Positions 1 through 6,331 of a stretch of DNA of 18,806 nucleotides are shown here, in pieces. Under the pieces are notes generated by a model. That model did not search any database, was not told the DNA's origin, and saw only the letters and a program-made list of their open reading frames with translations. Position numbers and translations under genes: made by a program. This stretch comes from Pseudomonadota bacterium (GTDB lineage Bacteria > Pseudomonadota > Alphaproteobacteria > Rhizobiales > Beijerinckiaceae), in the NCBI GenBank assembly GCA_023426505.1, contig JAFAAP010000316.1, forward strand, positions 1-18,806. The letters are read 5' to 3'. Position 1 is the first letter of the stretch. Each line of letters starts with the position of its first letter.

Positions 1-1
1 C

Positions 2-556
2 GACAAACTGGACGGTGGACTCGACGACGATACCCTGAGCGGCGGGCATGGCACCGACCTCTTGCAAGGCAATGCCGGCAATGACAACCTGGATGGCGGA
101 TACGGTGACGATATTCTGAGCGGCGGATTCGGTATTGATACGCTGCAGGGCCGTGAGGGTAACGACACCTTGGAGGGCGGATATGACAACGATTACCTTC
201 GAGGAGGCGAAGGCAGCGATACTCTGACTGGGGGCGACGATCGTGATCAGTTCGTTTTCGATACCCACTTCAACGGGATCGACGACATCGACGAAATCAC
301 GGATTTTCGCGGTTCGGGAACGGATAAGATCGCCCTCTCCTCAACCATCTTCGGCACTCTCGAGAAAGGCCCTTTGCTCGGGGGAGTCTTCGTTCGCGGG
401 CCGACTGCGGAGGATGCGAATGACAGGATCCTCTTCAACGCCGTCGAGCGATCACTCTCTTACGATCCGGACGGCACCGGTCCCGCTGCAGCCACATGCT
501 TCGTGAAATTCACCGAAAGGGTCACGATCTACGCCGACGACATTTTCGTTCTGTAG
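2..556 (+). CDS. RTX calcium-binding repeat protein, C-terminal part (5' end outside window)
   Basis: The frame is open from the window edge, so only the last 184 residues are visible. From base 14 to about 256 there are nine tandem nonapeptides of the GGxGxDxLx type (for example GGYGDDILS and GREGNDTLE), the repeats that form a calcium-bound parallel beta-roll in RTX (hemolysin-type) proteins. The remaining 100 residues carry a DRILFNA...LSYDPDGTG stretch and end in a hydrophobic DDIFVL, which is typical of RTX C-termini read by type I secretion systems. The protein is therefore probably exported in one step and folds in external calcium. Its enzymatic or adhesive part lies upstream and cannot be named; no type I transporter gene is visible here. 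It stands alone, convergent with prfB, and ends at a strong terminator. The repeat family is certain; the role is unknown. Confidence 0.9.
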   Translation, partial: DKLDGGLDDDTLSGGHGTDLLQGNAGNDNLDGGYGDDILSGGFGIDTLQGREGNDTLEGGYDNDYLRGGEGSDTLTGGDDRDQFVFDTHFNGIDDIDEITDFRGSGTDKIALSSTIFGTLEKGPLLGGVFVRGPTAEDANDRILFNAVERSLSYDPDGTGPAAATCFVKFTERVTIYADDIFVL

Positions 557-572
557 TCCAACCACCTGGAAC

Positions 573-604
573 GAAAAAGCCCACTCGATCGAGCGGGCTT
601 TTTC
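573..604. terminator. Bidirectional rho-independent terminator between the RTX gene and prfB
   Basis: The arms GAAAAAGCCC and GGGCTTTTTC flank a self-complementary CTCGATCGAG core, giving a long hairpin with one mismatch. It has a T-run on the right for the plus strand and, because the left arm is A-rich, a U-run for minus-strand transcripts too. It lies 17 nt past the RTX stop and directly abuts the prfB stop codon, so it can serve both convergent genes. Confidence 0.88.
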
Positions 605-1736
605 TTAATCGATATCCTCCACCGCCAGCTCCGCGCCGCCGTTGATGCGCTGGGCGAGCGAGGCTTCGATGAAGGGGTCGAGGTCGCCGTCGAGCACGTC
701 CTGCGGGCTCGTGGACTGGGCGCCGGTGCGCAGGTCCTTCACCAACTGGTAGGGCTGCAGCACGTAGGAGCGGATCTGGTGGCCCCAGCCGATCTCGGTC
801 TTGGCGGCGGCCTCGGCGTTCGCCTTCTCCTCCCGCTTCTTCAGCTCGGCCTCGTAGAGGCGGGCGCGTAGCATGTTCCAGGCCGTGGCCCGGTTCTTGT
901 GCTGGGAGCGCTCCTGCTGGCATGCCACCACGATGCCGCTCGGGATGTGCGTGATGCGCACCGCCGAGTCGGTGGTGTTCACGTGCTGGCCGCCTGCGCC
1001 GGAGGACCGGAACGTGTCGATGCGGCAGTCCGATTCCTTGACCTCGATGTCGATGCGGTCGTCCACGACCGGATAGACCCATACGGACGCGAAGCTTGTA
1101 TGGCGGCGCGCGTTCGAATCGTAAGGCGAGATGCGCACGAGGCGGTGCACGCCCGACTCGGTCTTCAGCCAGCCATAGGCGTTGTGGCCCTTGATCAGGA
1201 GCGTGGCGCTCTTGATACCGGCCTCTTCACCGTCGGTGATTTCGAGCAGGTCCACCTTGTAGCCGCGGCGCTCCGCCCAGCGGGCGTACATGCGCTGGAG
1301 CATGGAGGCCCAGTCCTGGCTCTCGGTGCCGCCGGCGCCGGAATGCACTTCCACATAGGTGTCGTTGCCGTCGGCCTCGCCGGAGAGCAGGGTCTCGACC
1401 TGAAGGCGGGCGGCCTCGTGCTGGAGGCCGCGGATCGTCTCCTCGCCCTCCTTGACCGTGCCCTCGTCGCCCTCGGCGTCGCCGAGCTCGATCAGGGTGG
1501 TCGCATCATCGAGCTCCTGCTCCAAGCGCTTGATGGCGGCGATCTGGTCTTCGAGCGAGGTCCGCTCGCGCATGATCTTCTGCGCGGCGTCCGCGTCGTT
1601 CCAGAAGTCGGGGTTCTCGGCGAGGGAATTCAGTTCCGCGAGGCGGCGCTGGGCGTTGTCCCAGTCAAAGATGCCTCCTCAGCAGCCCGACTGACTGCTT
1701 GGTCTCTTCTACGAGGTGTTCGATTTCGGCGCGCAT
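605..1736 (-). CDS. prfB: Peptide chain release factor 2 (RF2), made by programmed +1 frameshifting
   Basis: RF2 recognises UGA and UAA stop codons in the ribosomal A site and triggers release of the finished protein. The gene is in two frames. ATG at 1736 opens 23 codons ending CTT-TGA (TGA at 1667-1665); skipping one base there enters the main frame (GAC TGG GAC...), which runs to the stop at 605 and gives 376 residues, close to the usual RF2 length. An AGGAGG Shine-Dalgarno-like word lies three bases before CTT, the same arrangement as in E. coli prfB. The main frame holds SSGAGGQHVN (GGQ about 248-250, the peptidyl-hydrolysis motif) and the codon-recognition loop, here SPY at about 203-205 rather than SPF. 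Calling the gene from the first in-frame ATG after the shift (1573) would lose 54 residues. It is the last gene of the amiC-mrcA-prfB run. Confidence 0.96.
1665..1679 (-). promoter_or_regulatory. prfB: RF2 autoregulatory frameshift site
   Basis: On the minus strand the sequence reads AGGAGG-CAT-CTT-TGA-C. The slippery CTT codon is followed by the poor-context stop TGA C, which is itself a target of RF2. When RF2 is scarce, termination is slow, the anti-SD/AGGAGG interaction promotes a +1 slip, and full-length RF2 is made. The arrangement is seen directly; the mechanism is the established one for prfB. Confidence 0.93.
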
Positions 1737-1769
1737 CGTCTGTGTCTGGTCCGTGCCTGGGAAAAGCGG

Positions 1770-1798
1770 GTCTTAGAAGGAGCACCGCCCGGTGTAAA
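1770..1798 (-). promoter_or_regulatory. Possible prfB promoter
   Basis: Read on the minus strand, TTTACA (1798-1793), a 17-nt spacer and TAAGAC (1775-1770) make a plausible sigma-70-type promoter in the 168-nt gap between mrcA and prfB. It would start transcription about 25 nt upstream of the prfB ATG. This rests on pattern matching only. Confidence 0.3.
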
Positions 1799-1830
1799 GG
1801 CGCTCCCGGTCGATATGGCCGGACACGATG

Positions 1831-1853
1831 GCGGGCGGCCTCAGGCCACCCGC
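1831..1853. terminator. Strong hairpin downstream of mrcA
   Basis: The arms GCGGG-c-GGCC and GGCC-a-CCCGC close a three-base loop with one internal mismatch. The hairpin sits 52 nt past the mrcA stop and before the possible prfB promoter. There is no U-run on either strand, so it may be an mRNA 3'-end stabiliser or a weak attenuator rather than a true terminator. Confidence 0.4.
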
Positions 1854-1904
1854 GGCATCTCGCGTCCGATCCGAGGATGCCGGTGATATGGGAAGGCGGA
1901 AAGC

Positions 1905-4337
1905 CTAATACAATCCGCCGGTTCCGGCGCCGACCTGACGGCTTGCGCCGCTCGGATACTCGGCCTGCGGCCCGTCGAAATACTCTGCCGGCGGCGAGTA
2001 GGATTCCGGCGGCGTCGTGCCCGGCTTGAAGGCCTCGAGGATCACGTTGCCGCCCTCGCCCTGCCCGGCGCGGGTGCCGGTGGAGGCGTTCACGCGGATC
2101 AGCTTGATTCCCGGCGGCACGCGGAACGGCGTGGCCGGCTTGTCCTTCAGGGCCATCTGCATGAAGTCGCGGAAGACCGGAGCGGCGTACTGGCCGGCCG
2201 TGGCCGCATTGCCGAGGGACTTGGGCTGGTCGTAGCCGAGGAACACCCCGACCGCGAGATCCGGCGAGAAGCCCACGAACCACACGTCCTTGGCGTCGTT
2301 GGTGGTGCCGGTCTTGCCGGCCAGCGGCTTGCCGACCGCCTTCACGGTCTGGGCGGTGCCGCGCTGGACGACGCCCTCCAGGATCGAGGTCATCTGATAG
2401 GCGGTCAGCGGATCGAGCACCTGCTCGCTGTTGTCGGCGAGCTTGGGCGGAGCGCCGCCATCCCACTTGTCGGAGTCGCAGCCGATGCACTTGCGCGTGT
2501 CGTGGCGGTAGATCGTCCGGCCGCTGCGGTCCTGGATCTGGTCGATCAGGGTCGGCCGGATGCGGCGCCCGCCGTTGGCGAACATGGAATAGGCGGCCGT
2601 CATGCGCATGACGGTCGTCTCGCCGGCGCCGAGCGACATGGAGAGCAGGGGCAGCATGTCGTCGTAGACGCCGAAACGGCGCGCATATTCGGAGATGAGG
2701 GGCATGCCGACCTCGTTGGAGAGGCGCACCGTCATCAGGTTCTTCGAGTGCTCGATGCCGTAGCGCAGGGTGCGCAGGCCCGCCGACTTGCCGTCGTAAT
2801 TCGACGGCGCCCAGGCCGCCTGACCGGGGCCCATGTCGAGCACGAATGGTGCGTCCAGCACCTGGGTCGAAGGCGTGTAGCCGTTGTCGAGCGCCGTCGC
2901 GTAGACGATCGGCTTGAAGGACGAGCCCGGCTGGCGCATGGCCTGGCTGGCGCGGTTGAACTCGCTCTGGTCGAACGAGAAGCCGCCGACCATGGCGTGA
3001 ACGCGGCCCGTGAAGGGGTCCATCGCCACGATGGCGCCGGAGATCTCGGGGATCTGGCGCAGTCGGTACTGCCCGGTTCTGCCGCCGTCCATTGGCTCCA
3101 CATAGACCACGTCGCCGACCGAGAGCGCCTTGTCGACAGACCTGCGGGTCCACTTGACGCCGTCGGCGCCGACCAAACCCGTCTCGCGGTCGCGCGAAAC
3201 CTGGCCCGAGGCCTCCTTCTTCGGCTGGAGGCCGACGCGGGCGCGCCCGCCGGACACCTCGAGCACGACGGCCAGGCGCCACGGCTGCACGTCCCCGAGG
3301 ACCGGCAGCTCGGAAAGGGCGAGGCCCCACTCCCGGCCCGTGAGGTCGAGCTTGTTCTGGGCGCCGCGCCAGCCCCGCGCCTCGTCGAAGCGCACGAGGC
3401 CGTCCACCAGCGCCTTGCGGGCCATGGCCTGCATCTTGGGGTCGATGGTGGCGCGGATGAGAAGGCCGCCCTCGTAGAGGGTCTGCTCGCCGTAACGCTC
3501 GGCGATGTCGCGGCGCACGCCTTCGGCGAAGTAGCCGGACGCGATGCTGTTGGGCGAGATCACGCGCGGGTTGACGTTGAGCGGCTCCTTCTTGGCCGCG
3601 GCCCCCGCCTCCGCCTTAATGTAGCCGTTGTCGACCATGCGGTCGATCACCCAGTTCCGGCGCTCGATGGCGGCCTGGCGCTGGCGGAAGGGATGATAGT
3701 TGTTCGGGGCCTTCGGGAGCGCCGCCATATAGGCCGCCTCGGCGATGGTGAGCTCGTGGACAGACTTGCCGAAATAGTTCAGCGCGGCGGCCGCGACGCC
3801 GTAGTTGCCGAGGCCGAGATAGATCTCGTTCAGGTAGAGCTCGAGGATCTTATCCTTCGGAAAGGTCGATTCGATGCGCAGGGCGAGGAGGGCCTCGCGG
3901 ATCTTGCGCTCGTAGGTGCGCTCGTTCGTCAGGAGGAAGTTCTTGGCGACCTGCTGGGTGATCGTGGAGGCGCCCTGCTCGCGCCGTCCGGCCGAGCGGA
4001 CGTTCGCCACGATGGCGCGCACGACGCCCTCGGGGTCGATGCCCACGTGCTTGTAGAAGTTCTTGTCCTCGGCGGACAGGAACGCGTTGATGAGAAGCTT
4101 GGGCGTGGCCTGGATCGGCACGTAGAGGCGGCGCTCGCGGGCATATTCGGCGATCAGACTGCCGTCGGCGGCATGGACGCGCGTCATCACCGGCGGCTCG
4201 TAGTCGGCCAACTGGGCGTGATCCGGCAGATCCTTCGAGAAGTACCAGTAGCCATAGGCGAGGCCCACGGCGCCGATCAGGAAGAAGATCGCCCCGATAC
4301 TGAAAAGAAACCCGAAAAATCGTAGGACGAAGCGCAT
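1905..4337 (-). CDS. mrcA: Penicillin-binding protein 1A, bifunctional peptidoglycan glycosyltransferase/transpeptidase
   Basis: This is a class A PBP that polymerises lipid II into glycan strands and cross-links them in the periplasm. Counting from ATG 4337 (810 residues), one N-terminal membrane anchor lies at about 5-35. The glycosyltransferase domain follows, with AEDKNFYKHVGID (catalytic Glu about 90), GASTITQQ and KDKILELYLNEIYLG. After a middle OB-like region comes the transpeptidase domain, with SSFK (nucleophile Ser about 472), SKN (about 531) and KTGTT (about 675). A CxxC pair (CIGC) lies at about 617-620. An upstream GTG at 4373 would add 12 residues (MRSQAPITGNLR); I prefer the ATG because the extension is polar and precedes the membrane anchor, but neither start has a convincing Shine-Dalgarno. 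It follows amiC by 142 nt, so it may have its own promoter. Confidence 0.95.
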   Translation of the reverse strand: MRFVLRFFGFLFSIGAIFFLIGAVGLAYGYWYFSKDLPDHAQLADYEPPVMTRVHAADGSLIAEYARERRLYVPIQATPKLLINAFLSAEDKNFYKHVGIDPEGVVRAIVANVRSAGRREQGASTITQQVAKNFLLTNERTYERKIREALLALRIESTFPKDKILELYLNEIYLGLGNYGVAAAALNYFGKSVHELTIAEAAYMAALPKAPNNYHPFRQRQAAIERRNWVIDRMVDNGYIKAEAGAAAKKEPLNVNPRVISPNSIASGYFAEGVRRDIAERYGEQTLYEGGLLIRATIDPKMQAMARKALVDGLVRFDEARGWRGAQNKLDLTGREWGLALSELPVLGDVQPWRLAVVLEVSGGRARVGLQPKKEASGQVSRDRETGLVGADGVKWTRRSVDKALSVGDVVYVEPMDGGRTGQYRLRQIPEISGAIVAMDPFTGRVHAMVGGFSFDQSEFNRASQAMRQPGSSFKPIVYATALDNGYTPSTQVLDAPFVLDMGPGQAAWAPSNYDGKSAGLRTLRYGIEHSKNLMTVRLSNEVGMPLISEYARRFGVYDDMLPLLSMSLGAGETTVMRMTAAYSMFANGGRRIRPTLIDQIQDRSGRTIYRHDTRKCIGCDSDKWDGGAPPKLADNSEQVLDPLTAYQMTSILEGVVQRGTAQTVKAVGKPLAGKTGTTNDAKDVWFVGFSPDLAVGVFLGYDQPKSLGNAATAGQYAAPVFRDFMQMALKDKPATPFRVPPGIKLIRVNASTGTRAGQGEGGNVILEAFKPGTTPPESYSPPAEYFDGPQAEYPSGASRQVGAGTGGLY

Positions 4338-4479
4338 CCGAAGGTTACCCGTTATCGGCGCCTGAGAGCGCACCTTATGCTGATATGCAAACGCCGATTC
4401 CCAGTCCAGGCAGGAATGGCTCAGCCTTCTGCCTGTAACGGAGGAATCGCCACCCCGCTACCGGGTATCCACACGGTAT

Positions 4480-5721
4480 CTATGGTAAAACTGCGGCAGC
4501 GCCCTGGCGAGCCAGCCTCGTGGCGAAGAAGCGGTCGATGGCGACTGTCATGGATGCGACCATTTTACCGCGCCATTCGTCCGACATGATGAGATCGAGG
4601 TCCTTCTGGCTCGACAGGTAGCCGAGCTCGACCAAGACGGACGGCACGTCGTGGGCCCTCAGGACCCGGAAACCGGCCTCTCGGCGCGCGTTCTTGTTCA
4701 GCCGCGCCACCGAATCGAGCTCGCCGACGAGGCGATTGGCGAAGCCGTGGGAGAAGGTGCGGGTCTCCCGAAGGGTGAGATCCTGCAGGATGTCCAGCAC
4801 GTCGTCGGCCCCCTCGCCCGATTCGACACCAGCGAGCGAGTCGGCGCGGTTTTCGCGGTCGGCGAGCCTTGCCGATTCGGCGTCCGAGGCCCGCTCCGAC
4901 CCGGTATAGACCGTCAGCCCCCTCACCTCCTGGGCGCCCGAGATCGAGTCCGCGTGAATCGAGATGAACAGGTCCGCCTTGGCCATGCGGGCGAACTTCA
5001 CCCGATCGCCGAGAGAGATGAACACGTCCTGTTCCCGGGTCATGAGGACCCTGTAGCGCCCCTCCGCGTCGAGCTTCTTCTTCAAAAGCTGCGCAAAGGA
5101 GAGGATCAGGTCCTTTTCGTAGACGCCCGAAAGGGCTGCGGCGCCCGGGTCGATGCCGCCATGGCCCGGATCGATGACGATGACGGGCCGGGTATCCTTG
5201 GCGTCCTTGGCGATGACGGGCTCCGCATGCGCAGGCTTCGCCGCCCCTGCGCTCTCAGCCACCGCCTTGCGGAAATGGTCACGGTCGACTCGAGACAGCT
5301 CGATGACGAGCAGCGAGGCGCCACCGGGCTGGTTCTGATCAACATGGAGGGCCGAGACGACCGCCGGCTGGGCCAGCTCCATGACCACGCGAGAGCGGCC
5401 GGGCGCGAAGAGGCCGTAGCGGTAGGAGGCGATCAATCCTTCGGACTTGCGGCCCTGGTCGGAAGGGATGTGGAAAGCCACTTCGGGCAAATCGACGATC
5501 ACCCGGTCGGGCCCTTCCATGAGCTGGACCTGAGCCACCACCGAGCGGGACATCGTCACCGAGAATCGGGTCTTGCCGCCGTCGATCGCGACGGAAACCG
5601 CAGCGGCGATCACGGGCGTCTCCGCCTTGCCGTCGGCGCCGGCCGCCCAGGCATGGCCCGATCCCGCGAAGGCGAGGATCGCCAAGAGGCAGAGGCGGAT
5701 GAGGCGTGCGAGCGGCGCCAT
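4480..5721 (-). CDS. amiC: N-acetylmuramoyl-L-alanine amidase, AmiC type (AMIN + Amidase_3)
   Basis: This zinc enzyme cuts the amide bond between MurNAc and the stem peptide to split septal peptidoglycan during daughter-cell separation. Of 413 residues, 1-27 form a signal peptide ending AWA. An AMIN domain (about 36-142), which targets the protein to the envelope, is followed by a linker and an Amidase_3 domain (about 178-400). Zinc and catalytic residues are visible: His187 in DPGHGG, Glu202 in YEKD, His256 in SIHAD and Glu365 in VELGYLS. The insert at about 275-320, rich in Ala, Asp and Glu, corresponds to the autoinhibitory helix region of AmiC-type enzymes, which is relieved by EnvC-like activators in studied species. 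GGGAG lies 4 nt before the ATG. It is the first gene of the minus-strand run and diverges from rne. Confidence 0.95.
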   Translation of the reverse strand: MAPLARLIRLCLLAILAFAGSGHAWAAGADGKAETPVIAAAVSVAIDGGKTRFSVTMSRSVVAQVQLMEGPDRVIVDLPEVAFHIPSDQGRKSEGLIASYRYGLFAPGRSRVVMELAQPAVVSALHVDQNQPGGASLLVIELSRVDRDHFRKAVAESAGAAKPAHAEPVIAKDAKDTRPVIVIDPGHGGIDPGAAALSGVYEKDLILSFAQLLKKKLDAEGRYRVLMTREQDVFISLGDRVKFARMAKADLFISIHADSISGAQEVRGLTVYTGSERASDAESARLADRENRADSLAGVESGEGADDVLDILQDLTLRETRTFSHGFANRLVGELDSVARLNKNARREAGFRVLRAHDVPSVLVELGYLSSQKDLDLIMSDEWRGKMVASMTVAIDRFFATRLARQGAAAVLP

Positions 5722-6331
5722 GGTGCTCCCGATGTCGGCTAGGTTCCGGTCTCCCCTTACCTCATAGGCTTCCCATGGTTAATGAAGGCTCACGCCAAAT
5801 GATCCATTATTGAGACTCTGTTGCATCGAGGGCACAGTCTCTCAGCATCTTGCCAAACACCCTCAACGATCTGTAATGATGCTTGCCCCGTCCGGTATGG
5901 CCGAATCTGACGGCGGGTCCCTGGAGACGGTTGTGTTGACCGATCCATCGGACACCCGTCACGCTCGACAGGCTCGCGGAGGGGCTCAATTAGCGATGTT
6001 TCATCGCCTTTATACGGTGACCGGCTCTGTCCGGCTCATCGCTTCCGAAAGGGCCGTCGTTGAATGGTTGCGCCAGCGAAGTCAGTTCTGACCTTCGTCT
6101 CAGCACCTTTCGCGTCGCGCGATCGATTTCGCGCCCGCCCATGCCCCGGTTACTCCGGCATGGCGCCGGTCCAGTTTAACCCAGAATGCGCCCCTCAGAG
6201 GCGCGCGATGGCGATCGACTGCACGCCGAACGCAATTCTAGCCCGCCGCCCTCTCTCGCGGCGCGGCCGTCCGCCCACAATGCGGCTTCTGCCTCAGGCC
6301 CTGCCCTCGATCGCCATGTCGAGAGTTCAAC
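5722..6331. other. Divergent intergenic region amiC/rne (610 bp)
   Basis: No ORF here looks like a gene. The half next to amiC (about 5760-6090) is visibly less GC-rich than the flanking genes and contains short inverted repeats, such as GCGATG-TTT-CATCGC at 5993-6007. The half next to rne (about 6110-6331) is GC-rich and packed with hairpins, and is described separately as a possible rne leader. Promoters for both genes must lie here, but I cannot place either confidently. Confidence 0.6.
6117..6331 (+). promoter_or_regulatory. Structured rne 5' leader (candidate autoregulatory RNA)
   Basis: Four successive perfect or near-perfect inverted repeats are visible: GCGCGA/TCGCGC (6117-6134), CATGCC/GGCATG (6140-6162), GCGCC/GGCGC (6188-6204), and a long-range pair ATGGCGATCGA (6208-6218) with TCGATCGCCAT (6307-6317). 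The last encloses an inner CGCCGC/GCGGCG hairpin (6244-6263). The long-range helix ends 14 nt before the rne ATG, next to a GAGAG ribosome-binding word (6321-6325). RNase E autoregulates through its 5' UTR in enterobacteria; that this leader does so is inference. Confidence 0.5.

Noticed and set aside
1630..3330. 566-codon minus-strand ORF overlapping mrcA and the prfB start
   Set aside because: It is an out-of-frame reading of mrcA on the same strand, very rich in Arg, Pro and Gly, and ends inside prfB; no family resemblance.
2502..4325. 607-codon plus-strand ORF opposite mrcA
   Set aside because: It is an antisense shadow of a GC-rich gene. The predicted protein is a low-complexity Arg/Ala/Gly/Leu/His string without recognisable domains, while the opposite strand encodes a complete PBP1A with all motifs.
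5816..5825. CTCTGTTGCA, reminiscent of the terminal inverted repeat of IS6-family elements
   Set aside because: Only about ten bases agree, no partner repeat, transposase fragment or target duplication is visible nearby, so chance cannot be excluded.
5810..6091. 93-codon ORF in the amiC/rne spacer
   Set aside because: No ribosome binding site, no domain-like pattern, and it overlaps other equally random small frames in a region expected to hold promoters.
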